A stretch of 64,000 nt of DNA from Cavia porcellus. Its lineage: Eukaryota; Chordata; Mammalia; Rodentia; Caviidae. Positions 1 to 11,124 of the stretch are shown here, piece by piece. The notes below the pieces were generated by a model. That model did no database searches. It saw only the letters and a list, made by a program, of their open reading frames with translations, and had not been told where the DNA came from. A program made the position numbers and the translations under genes. The DNA is taken from positions 34,695,001 through 34,759,000 of the forward strand of contig NW_026947507.1 in the NCBI RefSeq assembly GCF_034190915.1, written 5' to 3'. The first letter of the stretch is position 1. Each line of letters opens with the position of its first letter.

Positions 1-340
1 TTCTGGGACCAGGCAGATAGCCAGGACAAGGGGCTGCAGTGACTTCAGTCAGCTATTCACTTCTCAAGAGGAATTGGTGGGGAGCACTTGACCTGGGTCA
101 CACCACAGACCCAATAGGCTAGCCCAAACAAGTCCCTACCTGGCAGTGCACCCTAACGCAGTGAAGCCTTCTACAGGTTGGTTGTCCCAGAGGGGTGGAC
201 CCAACATAGGCTTCCCGGGTCTGTATCTCAGTAGTACACTGCAGTGGGCAGGAGCACCTAGTCAGCACTTCAGACAAACTGAACAAACAAAGAGAGAAAC
301 TGGGCCTCCTATATATGCCTGCATGGAAGAAAACAAAACT
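1..340 (+). mobile_element. HAL1 (half-L1) 5' portion, continues off the left edge
   Basis: This stretch leads directly into the decayed L1-type ORF1 that begins near 341, so I read it as the 5' untranslated part of the same HAL1-like retroelement. An in-frame open stretch begins at 146, but its first 65 codons have no L1 ORF1 character. The ATG at 341, followed by a basic, Gly/Arg/Asn-rich start, is the more likely ORF1 start. The element may begin before base 1. Confidence 0.55.
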
Positions 341-1385
341 ATGAGAAGAGGAGGCAACAAGAAAGGGTCCTCAGCCCCCAATCCTGAGAACATTGATCCA
401 GGAAAAGTAAATGCAAAGGAGAATGAGGACAGCAAACAAGCAATATCAGACATGGCACCAATAGACATAAAGCAAAATCTTCAGGACCTCATAGACGAGT
501 TCAAAAGTGCAGTATTTAACCAAGTAAAGCAAGATATAAATAGAATAATTAAAGAAATGCTAAGCACCTCCCAAGAAAAAATAGATGGAAGAGTGGAAGA
601 ACAAAAAAAAGGGGGGGAGAATTGTTTGATGGAGAAAATAGAGAAAACATAGAATACATGAGGCAGGTTCGAAGAGATTACCAGGAAACTTAAAACTCCA
701 TTGAAAGCTGGCAAAACTGCTTGAAATAAACTAAGGATAGATTATCTGACCTGGAGTACAGGTTTGTAATGTGGGAACATGAAAGGAAAAATTTCTTAAA
801 AATAACAAGGAAACAAGCAATAACAATACAAAGGCTAGAAGATGACAAGAGGATCTATAACTTAAAAATAAAGAATGTGAATGAAGAAGCAGGAGTACAA
901 ACAAAGGAACTGCAAAGACTATTCACAAAATAATTTCCTTTTCCCAAGCATAGGAAGAGGAAAAGATACTCAGATGTATGAGGTCACCCAGGCATATAAT
1001 AATCAAGATCCCAGAAATCCAATATAAGAACAGAATATTAAAAGCTGTCAGAGACAAGAAACAGATCACTTACAAGGGAAAACCCATCAGAATTACAGCA
1101 GACTTCTCGGCACAAACCATCAAATCAAGAAAAGTGTGGGGCAAAATAATCCAAGCCTTGAAATAAAATAACCTCCAGCCCAGATTGATGTATCCTGCAC
1201 AATTGTCCCTAGAAATTAATGGAGAAACAAGATGCTGTCAAGATAAAGAGGAACTGGGGGAATTCACAACCACCAATCCAGCTCTACAGAGAATACTCCA
1301 GGACATTCTAAAGAGAAAGAAAAGCACCAGGATTTCTGGAACAGCGGTAGAGAGGCCCCAACAAACGGAGCAAAAAGTGAAGTGA
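341..1385 (+). pseudogene. Decayed ORF1 (RNA-binding protein) of a HAL1/L1 retroelement
   Basis: L1/HAL1 ORF1 encodes a trimeric coiled-coil RNA-binding chaperone that coats the element RNA. Here the reading frame is open from 341 to a stop near 650, with a basic N-terminus and an Asp/Glu/Lys-rich, probably coiled-coil stretch. It then shifts frame. The C-terminal half resumes at about 978-1166 and 1185-1385, one frame separated by a single stop. That half shows the family signatures: a PRHIIIKIPE-like segment, a GKPIRITADFS-like segment, then a YPAQLSLEINGE-like segment and a TTNPALQRIL-like segment. These match the RRM and C-terminal domains of L1 ORF1p. At least one frameshift and several stops make it non-functional. 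No reverse-transcriptase ORF follows, which is what separates HAL1 from full L1. Confidence 0.75.
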
Positions 1386-3045
1386 AGAAGACAAACAGAC
1401 AACTAATGATGGAAAAAGAGCACAACAGAAATGAGGCAGAGAAGGTTGGATATAATTTCTAATATAGATGGCCTAGATACAATAACTTAAAGGAAAAAAG
1501 AAGAATTGCAGGCAAAGTAGATCAAGAGGGTCCACAGAGATGCTCTATATAGGAAATATAATTAACCTGAAGAAGGGTATATGGACCAAAATCAAATATC
1601 AGAAAAGAGAACTCGATGTGATAGGGAACCAGAGGGTGACTGTGATAAGGGTAACTGGACCAGTATTTATGGATAGGTTGAAAAGACAGGCTTCAAAAAG
1701 CTAGAAAAGAACAAAAGTAGATGCTACTCTGAAGCCTGAAGAAATACAACTAGAGATCAAGTCCAGGAGGGAGAAAGTTTGGAAACACTTAGGTAAATAG
1801 CAGGTAGCCCTCCCCCCCAATATAAAACCGAGAGTGTTGGGGAGACCCAAAAATACACAGTACATCCTGGGGGAGTGAAAGGGGAGGAATAGTCTTAAAA
1901 AGAAGACAGCAGAAGATATTGCTAATAGTGTATCAAGAAATAAAACCCTTATTACTCTATCACTCTGCTTGGATGGAACTTGTTATGTCCCAGTTTGTAT
2001 ACAAAAACTGGATCTAAGGACACAGACAGCTGTCCCAAAGATATCAGGATATAGCACAGTGGTCATCTTTAATTCCCTATTAACTTAATCCAGATCCCTG
2101 TATGAATTATACTGTTGTATCATGACTGATCCTAGATTTAAATCTGATTTGTTTGATTGCTGCTTATTATTGACAGATTTTATTCAAAACTGTTAGGTTG
2201 ATGGTATCAAGTTGGAGAGTATAGACAACTATACTGAAAATGACAATGATTCACCACGATATACATTCTGATTTGATTACTACATGTTTTTGTAGCTCTA
2301 CACTATCTACAAAGTTGCATTTCTATTAATTCTGTTATGTACTGATATATTCAATTATACTTTATCCGATGATATAGCCAATTCTGTTGATGACAACAAG
2401 AGACCCACACAGTGACCATGGTAGAACTCCTTATACAGCAGTTTTATATGTCTTTTTAGTTTTATGTGGCTATTGGAATACATTTTGTTCTGTCCTGCTT
2501 TGTTCTGTTTCTCCTTCTAATATAGAAAGGATAGAAATTCATGTTAAGACTCATGCTTGTGTAAAACTTATAAACAGTTTATGAGAACTGATCTTATGAC
2601 ACATGATGAAATGAACAAATATTTGAAGGGGAAAAAAGGTCACTGAAGTACCCAGTGCTGATTCTGGAGTGTCATGATGTGAAATCCAGCAATACTATTA
2701 ATCTTTGTTCAGAATGATTTTAATCTGCTATGTTTTGTTTGGTCTCAACATAAATAAAGATATGGATAAATGTGTACATGTCTAAGTGTATAGGATTGAT
2801 AGCCATATTACTTAGTTTTTGTTGGATAGTTGAACAGAACTATTTGCAGTCTCCCTGGTTGTATTCCCATTTATATGTTCCACTTGTGTATCTTGAACAA
2901 TTATTTGTGGGGGGACAATATGTATACATCAACTAGTGATTTATTACTGTTTATTTCTTTTCATTGAAGTTATGTTTTCTGCCCATTTTCTGTTTTGTTT
3001 TCTCTTTCTTTAAATAAAATTTAAAAAATAAGAACATGTTAAGGA
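1386..3045 (+). mobile_element. HAL1-like 3' region ending in an A-rich tail
   Basis: About 1.65 kb downstream of ORF1 has no ORF2 or RT coding signal. It ends in T-rich sequence and then AATAAAATTTAAAAAATAAG near 3013-3032, consistent with a retroelement 3' end and polyadenylation signal. The stretch at 1930-2600 matches my recollection of the HAL1 3' portion. The region includes 1687-1742, which is repeated just beyond the tail (see the repeat entry). Confidence 0.6.
1687..1742 (+). repeat. First copy of a ~57-bp duplication (partner 3053-3109)
   Basis: This stretch starts CAGGCTTCAAAAAGCTAG and ends near TCTGAAGCCTGAAG. It recurs at 3053-3109 with one single-base indel and a few substitutions. 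The two copies lie about 1.37 kb apart and the second begins about 20 bp after the A-rich tail. Confidence 0.85.
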
Positions 3046-3052
3046 ACACGGA

Positions 3053-3109
3053 CAGCTTCAAAAAGCTAGAAAAGAACAAAGGCAGATGCTACTCTGAAGC
3101 CTGCAGAAG
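3053..3109 (+). repeat. Second copy of the ~57-bp duplication
   Basis: This is near-identical to 1687-1742 over about 57 bp; similarity stops abruptly on both sides. It could be a fragment of a second HAL1, an unusually long target duplication, or a local segmental duplication. Confidence 0.85.
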
Positions 3110-5119
3110 GATCACAGCCTTGTGAACACTGTGATTTTAGCAAGGGTGACTGCTGACCACCAGAACTATAGCATCACCAGTGTGTGTCATTATAAACCAC
3201 TACGTGTTGCAATTCACTGCAGCAGCAACAGACCTGCAGTGTGTGTCTGGTGGGTTCTCCTGCTTTACCCAATTTCCTCCTCTTTTCTTCTCTTCATACA
3301 TATTTCTTCTCAATGCTCTCTTATATATGTGATCTTCTCATCAGCTTTTAGGAGGACACAAACTAGTGCCAGTGGCATCAGGAATGGTCTTTGAGACAAC
3401 AGGCAGTAAATGGGCTCTTGGACTGGCCCATTCATTGTTTCCCAGATCCTCAGTGGTAAGTGGCACAAAGACAGGCAAGAGCAGAAGTGGAATGGCCCAT
3501 TAAAAGAGATCTTCATTGTGTTGAGCAAGAAAAGCATCTGGGTGGAGAGAACACTGTTGCAGGGGGGAAATGTTCCAGCGGAGGGGAGCATCATTGCACT
3601 AACGATTCAGACATTGGAAAATACAGGAATACAGTATCTACAAAGAAAGTGGAATTGGCTAGTTTCTACCAAGTTATATCAACGTTCTGCAAAGGGATAA
3701 TGAGAAGCAAGCAATTACTGGCTAAATGTGCAGGCTTACTGCAAGTTGCCCTTTTACTGGATAGCAAGAGTTTCCAGCAACAATTGAATGCTCAGGGGGG
3801 AAAAATCTATTGTGTTAAGATCAAGAAACTGGTGAGGAAAATCTGAGTCCCAAAAAATATGGCTGGAAACATCTGGATAAACTCTCCTGAACATGTTAGC
3901 TCTGTAGACAACCCTGAACCCAAGGTAGCACTCATTCTGTGATGGAAGATGCTGTGGGAGACTCTCTCCTATGCCATAGAAGGTGCGTTCTCTGAAAGAT
4001 ACAAGTGCATCTGATCCCAGGCTGATAACTAGGGTTAATCTGGTTATAGCTATGCTGAGCCTAATAAGCAGAGGAAGAGGAAGACTCTATACCAAAGATG
4101 TTCAAGAATTAGCTAGCAGGTACCAGTAGGAGCCAAGGAAGTACAACTAGGATTGGAATTTAAAATCAGAATTTAAGACTACATAAAGAAGGATTGGTTG
4201 ACTTGGAGATCTCAAGGGATAGAGTCACACTTGCTGCTGGGCTGTCAGGAGAAGGAAGCTCTTAAAAACATAGAGAGAATAAGCCAATACTGGTAACATG
4301 GAAATGCTTGAGTTGTCCTGGAAGATGATAGAGGAAGTCATAAAGAGAATGTGGAAAGTGGACTCCCTGGAATGGGCATGCTAGGGTCCAGAAAACTCAC
4401 TAGAGATCTGTAGATTATAGTAGGACCTAGACAATGACTTGACCCATGGCAAATTTTGGAGATGGTTTATAGAGCATTATTTCCACAGGAAAAAAAAGAC
4501 ACATAGCCAACAAGATGATGTGTGTTATAAATAAGACAAATAGACAACAAAGCAGGAGGAAGAGGAGTTTGAGGATGGTCATTTTAAGCAGTTACAATCC
4601 CTTGTTCAGTTCCCAAAGCTAAGCCCATAAAGGTCTGAAGGTTCAACATTCATTGAGGGAGGAACAGACACTGCAATACTGTGACAAGTTTATGTGGTGA
4701 TAAATCCTTCAGTCCTTCCCCCAAAGAGGTATATGTGATCATTTATCTAGGTCATTTATATACTGGGGAAGGTTAACTGAAATATTTTAAAGATTTTAGA
4801 CACAGGCTCTGTGTTCACTGTTGAAACACAAAGATGCAGAATATTAACCTGATCTCCCAGTTAGGGTGAAATTTGAAGAAGGCAGATAATAAATAAAATT
4901 TTAGCTGAAGTCTGACCCAAGAGAGTTCTCTATGTCCATAGACCCACCCTGTAATCATTTCCCTTACGCAATTACAATCAATGTACTTGCGATTTTTAGT
5001 AACATCCCTACTGGGTCATTGTGAAGAAAATGTTCTCGTAACAAGGGGATTCACACAGAGACTTCTGAAACTGCCCAAAATTATTGCATCTTGGAGCCGA
5101 TAACAGAGATCAGTGCATC
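3110..5119. other. Unassigned stretch, possibly upstream part of a decayed ERV
   Basis: I recognise no gene here. Two overlapping open frames (3410-3700 and 3460-3846, plus strand, 96 and 128 codons) carry no motif I know. Lying just upstream of the retroviral pol remnant, this could be degenerate LTR, gag or protease sequence, but nothing I can see proves it. A homopolymer-interrupted, stop-rich structure continues to about 5100. Confidence 0.35.
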
Positions 5120-6540
5120 TTTAAGATGCAAAGAACACAAGGATAGTGGTTTTTATGTGATCTCTTTTGAATGGGCAAATGCATGCCCTCTGCAGACACT
5201 CAATGGGAGAATGGTTCAAACTAATATAGGCTCAACCCCTCTATAGCTTCAAGCATAGCTTCTGTGCCAGACATGGCATTTTTGTTATGACAGATTAATA
5301 CGGCTTCAAGTGCATGACATGTGGTCATTGACGTCACAGATGTATTCTTTCCTGCTCTCACAAGAAGAGAGAATCAGAAAGTTTACATTCACATGGGTTG
5401 AGAAACAATAGTATTTTATGACTTTGCCTCAGGGTTATGTCAGCTCCCCCATTCTCTTCAGTGCTATCATTCGTGAAGACATGGTCCACTGAGAATTCCA
5501 CAGAGGATCACACCTGCCTCTGATGCCATGCTACTGATTGGAAAAGATGAGCAAAGGCTCCTGTGCTGTAGGCCATGGTAAGGCACAAGCATTGCAGAGT
5601 GGAGGTGGGTTAGCCTGGCACAGAGTCAGGGATCTACCATCTCAGTGCATCCGATAACCAGGGCTATGCCAGGATACCTTCGAAGTAAAAGGCAAATTAC
5701 TGAAATTTGAATCTCAATTACAAGAAAGCATGGTTCCTAGGGGCTTTGGGGTTTCAGAGGAATCACATTCCACACTAGGGATATTTCTTGGGTTAGTATA
5801 CTGTGCATGGCTGGGGAGTGGAAAAGAGCTCTGTGGCAGATACAGTCTTTGACACAAGCAGCATTGCCATCTGGGCCCTAAAGTCTGGCAGATTCTATGG
5901 TGTTAGTGATGTCAGTGATGAGGAGACACAGGAGGAGGCTCTTTAAAGGCCAGATGGAGAACCAAATCATGGGCTCCTGAGGTTCTGGACCGGGGCCGTT
6001 ATATCCACAACCAAGAATTATATACACTGCCAAACAGCTCATGGCATAATGTCAGGCCTTAGCCATGGGACATAAAGTGACAATGTGCCCTCCAGCAGTG
6101 CCGGTTGTGAGCCAGGTTCAGCTGAACCTGCCCAGTCATAGTCACACATTCTCAGCTTTGGTTACCGTATATGGTAAACATACATCCAGATCAAGCCTGA
6201 GCAGGATCTGAAGGCACAAACAAGCTGAGTAAATAGGTAGTCCGAGCTCCATGTCAACAGCCACAGTCATGCCAGCCTCCTCCTACCCTGGCTCCTATCT
6301 GTAGCCACATGGGGAGCCAAAAGCAAAGGGAAAAGCTTGAGCTTGGTTCCTGGAGAGATTGGTTTGGCACATGTTTGCAGGCCGAGATTGGACGATGGCT
6401 GCACTAGAGTTTTATTCTTGGCTGCCTGAAAGACAGCGCAGAACAAATACTCCCAGCATGCAGATACATGAGCACTTCTCCAGCTCATCTCCTGCAAGTG
6501 GAAGGAGAGGCAGCCCAAGGTGAGGAAAAACACAGATTAC
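5120..6540 (+). pseudogene. Endogenous retrovirus pol remnant (RT to RNase H region)
   Basis: Read on the plus strand in shifting frames, this region shows a retroviral pol signature. There is a FTFTW-like segment near 5383, then LPQGY followed two residues later by SPILF near 5427-5462, the hallmark of retroviral reverse transcriptase. Near 5890-5915 and 6065-6090 there are segments resembling the RNase H/connection part of ERV pol, including LAMGHKVTM. Many stops and frameshifts interrupt it, and I did not find a clear catalytic YXDD box. It is an old, dead insertion. No flanking LTR pair was found, so the class (ERV1 or ERVL-like) is unresolved. Confidence 0.65.
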
Positions 6541-6778
6541 CAGACAGTGGCAGCCAAGCTTTTAGTTTGCCCTAAGGCTATGTTCCCTACACCTTCACAG
6601 GATTTTAGTCAAATGTCATATTGCACGATACAAGGGAAGTCCTTTTCAAAGGACTTTTGTTTCCTTCTCTGAGATGGGCAAGGTAATGTCTGCCTTAGGT
6701 TCTCATGGTGAGAGGTAAAAGAGAAGCTTTCTGAGTTTTGAATGGCTATGTAAATTTGATGACCATTCAGGGGCTGAA

Positions 6779-6874
6779 TTTTTTTTTTTTTTTATCAAGT
6801 ACCAGGGATCAAACTCACAGCCATGCACTTGCAAGACAGGTGCTTATGCCTGCTGAGCTAAATCCCCAGCCCCA
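6779..6874 (-). mobile_element. ID SINE (tRNA-derived), minus strand
   Basis: The reverse complement reads GGGGCTGGGGATTTAGCTCAG, the A-box region of an ID element, followed by a B-box-like TGAGTTTGATCCCTGGTAC and a TTGATAAAAA tail. On the plus strand the tail is the T run at 6779-6793. About 95 bp long, like the other ID copies here. Confidence 0.9.
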
Positions 6875-6879
6875 CCTTC

Positions 6880-8985
6880 ACCTACTACGCTCGACCCATT
6901 GGTCTTTGTTCAACTTTCCAGCTCTGAATGGACCAAATCCAACTTTCTCCTGTGGTCAGCCTTTCAGATACCTCAAGACAGCACAGTTCCTCAGTCGCCA
7001 GCCCCCATCTTCAAATTACTTTCTGTTTCTTTAAGTTCTTCCTCCCACTGCCAAGTTGCTCAGCTTTCTACTTTCTCCAGCTGCTGCCATCCTCTTACAG
7101 CGTGACATTCATAGGGCGCCTTGCACACCTGGAATGAACTAACATGAGTAGGAAGCAGAGGGCCTGGCCTGTTCAGGTAGCTAATGGATCTTTGCCAAGG
7201 TCTGCCTTGTACTTTCTTAGCAGCATTACACTCTTGGTCTCTTATGATTGTATAATTAATCTAAAAACCTTGGTCTTTTTCTGAAAACTTCAGTTCTTGC
7301 AGGTTATCCCTCCCTAAATGCACAGTTTGGGATCGGTGTTCTTGGGGGGGAAGGGTCTTTTGGCACAAATGTTAGCAGCACTTTAAAATTTGAGGTTTCA
7401 GTAGCTAAAGATGAATGTCTGATGTTGATGTCCCCCCAGTGTCCTTCCCACTTTGGGAAAGTCCTTCCTTCCATCTGTGTCACTCTGAAGAGATGGCTGT
7501 GGTAAACACAAGGTGCTTCCCAGCAGCCACTGCCACTTTTAGTCTCTCCAAAGACCTGAAGCTCACTCACATATCAGGTAGCTCTGTGCTTGAGAAGGCC
7601 CTGCAGCCACTAGAGGTGAGACAGCATGCCCCTGAGACTATCATGGTAGTGCCCAAAGATCGAGCAACAATGGGCATACAGAATAGGGGTACCAGAGGAG
7701 TGAAACTCTGTATATTACCTAGGGGCTGCCTTAGCTATCTTAGAACCACGGGGGTAGGGTGTGAGGCTCAGGTAAGAGGATGAGGAAAAACATTAACCTG
7801 AGTCCCTGCTGCTGTCATTGAGCCACTCTTACTGTTGACATTTTAACATAAGGTTCAAATGCCCTTGTTGTTTAAGAGGACTTAAGGTACCCAGAACTTT
7901 CTCTGGTTTCTGAGAACCAAATACCTGGTGCTTTCTTTGCTTCCATGAGCTGCCCAATATCTCTCTTTTACCTATTAAACTTGCCATGTTGATTTCCATC
8001 CCTTAAAACTGGAAACTTAATGGAAGCTCTGTTTGCAAGATAAAAGAGGCAAGTGTGTGGAAGAGGAAAGGACAGCTGCACACATGTCACTTAGACAAAA
8101 ACAAACGGCCATTTGTGTATACGGAAGTGCATTAATTGCGAAAATTGAACTAATGAAAGAGACATAATTAGCTTCTGAGAGCTGAAGAAACCAAGTTGAT
8201 CTCCTAATGAGGTCTGAATAGGGCTCTCATTAGCCACACGGCTGAGGACTGACAGGAGGTGGCAGTGCTCAGACAAAACAAGGACAAAGTGAACAGACTC
8301 GAAAGCAGATGGAGACCTGCATGACCCAAGTCTTGGAGCCTCCAAGACACTTCCTACCAATGGGAACTGAGGCGAGAAACAGCCCAAAGATAGCCAGTAG
8401 ATAGATATTTTCCCCATTGTCCACCTCTTGCTAAGAAACTTTCCTTGCTTTGTTCTCTATGTGAAAAAGACCACTATACCTCTTGGGGTAAAGGTATGGG
8501 GTCTCCACCCTCAGAACTAGCTGAGTCATTTCTAGCTTATTCCAGACCCATTGAATTAGATCTCTGGGGATGAGTTCTCTGCAAGATGCTGCCATAATGT
8601 CATAAAGAAATTGTAAACTCCAAGTTAATTTACACATTCATAGGAAAAGAAGGATGCTTGATACAAATTATTAAACTTTAATTTTGAAATCTCAGGCACT
8701 GTAGTTTGGGAATGAGAAAGACCCTAAATGAAGCATACCGTTGTTGCACCTGGATGAAAACTGCTCCATCTGAAAATGGCCAAAGTACCTTTACACTTGA
8801 ACCCAGTGAGGCACACTCCTCCCATTCTTTCCAGTTTCCTTCCTTAGGATGAGCACATCCCCTGTGCTAGGTCAGGTGCTCCTTCACTGTGGTCTGCTCA
8901 TGTCTCCAGCTCCAGAGCCCAGCACAGTCCCTGGGGTACAGTGAAGCCCAATGAGCTCACTGAATAAGAAGCATCCTCATGGGGT
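6880..8985. other. No gene recognised
   Basis: This is unique-looking sequence with several chance open frames under 125 codons, for example 7415-7783. None has a recognisable domain. The part at 8120-8240 is rich in ATTA/TAATTAG homeodomain-type core sites and may be conserved non-coding sequence (see findings). Confidence 0.5.
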
Positions 8986-8989
8986 TTGA

Positions 8990-9140
8990 GCTGCATGCAT
9001 TCTACATGTTAACTCACAACATGTGCTATACAGGTAGAGAAAATGAAATTTAGAGAGGGTGAGTGACTTGCTCAGGGTCACACGGATGGTAAAGGTGGGG
9101 CTGGTTAGAGTCTACTATCTGCACACTATTCACCACTGTG
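8990..9140 (+). mobile_element. MIR SINE fragment
   Basis: The core reads like the MIR motif 'aaactgaggctcagagaggttaag...cttgcccagggtcacacagc'. Here it is GAGAGGGTGAGTGACTTGCT followed by CAGGGTCACACGGATGGTAA at about 9052-9091. Old and diverged. Confidence 0.8.
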
Positions 9141-9550
9141 TTCTCTTCATGCCTGCTCGGCCATACCACCTTCACGCCACATGTTATCTTTATACTTGCT
9201 AAACTGTACTTCCTTCTCAGAAAGGAAGACCTTGGAAGAAAAAAGCCAGTTTCCCAGTTTTAACATAGTCACTGCTTTCATATTTTCTTCACTTTTCATA
9301 ATTAAAAGCCTTGTAACTCTGAGGTTCTTTGGAAGTAGGCTGCGGCGCAAAGATTTAGGAGGGTACCATGTTGAAAAGCGTGAATTCTGGAGGAAAATCT
9401 GTGTACTAGGCTCAGGGCTCCCACAGTTCCTGTATTCTCACTTCCTAATGCTTAGAATTCTGCATATGATTGTTAAAATGAAACAATAAACGTTAGTTAT
9501 TACCATTACCTAAATGAAAATAATCATAGACTCATGCGCCTTTTGAGTTT

Positions 9551-9573
9551 AAAAAAAAAAAAAAAAAAAAAAA
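9551..9573 (+). repeat. Poly(A) run, 23 bp
   Basis: Uninterrupted A run. It could be the tail of a lost retroelement, but no SINE body is recognisable upstream. Confidence 0.95.
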
Positions 9574-10119
9574 CTTCAAGCAACATCTATTTCAACCCAA
9601 GATGAGGGTGTTTAAGTGTTCTGTGGTCCTTTAGTGGACTCTCTTGTCACCTCACCTGGTGGTACAGTCCACACCTGCTGGCAACAAGATTATGCCTTCG
9701 TGGTCTTAGCAAGATTCTGACAATAGTTGTGCATAACACAGTGTGGTGTCCTTTCAGTCTCCTATTGTCATCGCTGTAGCTGTTGTTTACATAAAATTAA
9801 CTTTGATCCAAATTGCAACTAATTTTTAAAACATTCACTAAAAGTATTGTTTAAATATGAACAGAGTCATATATTTTAATTACTCTTTTTGCTGATCTCT
9901 GTTACCATCACAGCGCAATCTAATTAGCTTTTGTTTTCTCCTGCTCTTCATCATCAGTTTACATAAACATATTTCCTTGGCACTATGGGAGATACGATGT
10001 GAACACTAAAAATGATAACCATTTCCTGACCTTAAAAATTTTATGGGACATGTGGAGAACACACAGAGGGTCAGCAGCAGTCCCCCACAGCCTTGGTTTT
10101 GCTTTATGAGGTTTCAGTT

Positions 10120-10430
10120 ACTCTCAATCAAGCAAGGACTTAAAAAGGAGTTTCAGAAACAATTTATAAATTTTAATTTGCACAGCATTCTGAGAAGTGT
10201 GACAGTCTTATGCTGTCCTACTTTGCTAAGTCTAGGACATGATTCACCCCATTGTCCTGCGTATGCATACTGTGTAGGTGACCTGCTCATTGGTCACTTA
10301 GCAGCCATGTCCATTATCAAATCAACCGTCACAGTATCCCAGTCCTTGTGTTCGAGTAGCCCTTATTTTACTTAATAATAGCCTGAAAGCTCGAGTAGGA
10401 TATTAATCAGCTTTGCACTGAAGGGAGAAA
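10120..10430 (+). mobile_element. Tigger-type DNA transposon fragment, left part
   Basis: This matches the 5' portion of Tigger1-like elements, including the terminal stretch CAGTATCCCAGTCCTTGTGT and TTATTTTACTTAATAATAGC near 10330-10382. In intact Tiggers this immediately precedes the transposase start. The element resumes at about 10835 after an LTR insertion. Confidence 0.75.
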
Positions 10431-10444
10431 ATAGGGCCGATTAT

Positions 10445-10751
10445 TAAAAGAAAAAAGATTTATTCAGGCTCACAGTTTCAGAGGTTTCAGTCCGTGGCTG
10501 GTTGACTCTACTGTTTCTGAGCCTGTGGCTGGCAGTGCCTGGCAGATGAGGGATGCTTACCTAATGGGATTTGGGAAGTGAAGAGAGTGACAGGAAGGAG
10601 CTAGGGTGCCGATGTCTCCATCAAGGGCACAGTCTCAATGACCTCACTTCCTTCCAGTAGGCTTTACCTCGTAAGGATTCTACTAGCTCTCAATATTACT
10701 ACAGGTTTTATGCATGGGCCTTTGAAGACACTGCGGGTCCAACCCATAGCA
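10445..10751 (-). mobile_element. MaLR-type LTR inserted within the Tigger
   Basis: On the plus strand it begins as GATTTATTCAGGCTCACAGT and continues with a 'ttcagaggtttcagtccgtggctgg' type segment. This is the reverse complement of the 3' end of rodent MaLR LTRs. The far end near CAACCCATAGCA corresponds to the LTR 5' terminus. Confidence 0.75.
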
Positions 10752-10834
10752 AGCAATGATGCAAAGGAGGCAAGGTGTAAATCATGGAAGGACGGATTGA
10801 CTCGCATTGTGTGCCAACACTACAGAGCATAAAG

Positions 10835-10935
10835 GAAAAGCATAGTATCTGTTGAGTTCAGTTTTTCATGGCTTTCAGTATCCACTAGGGTATCTTGGTA
10901 TATATCCCCCACAGATAAAGGGGGGTGCTACACTA
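10835..10935 (+). mobile_element. Tigger-type DNA transposon fragment, right terminus
   Basis: TATCCACTAGGGTATCTTGG then TATATCCCCCACAGATAAAG and GGGGGTGCTACACT match the Tigger right end. It complements the left part at 10120-10430, so the two are one element split by the LTR. Confidence 0.75.
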
Positions 10936-11093
10936 AATGTTTTCTCTTCTTCACTAAGCTTAAATTGTTTATTTAAGCCATCTCCTGCCACCCAAAAAAG
11001 GACAGTAGATTAGCATAATGTCTATCATTTGACACAAAGTATAAAAGTGGAATTTGAGATCCAATACACTTTTCTGGTATATGGTCTGAAGTG

Positions 11094-11121
<28 letters not shown>
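11094..11121 (+). repeat. (GT)n microsatellite
   Basis: About 14 uninterrupted GT units. Confidence 0.97.
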
Positions 11122-11124
<3 letters not shown>

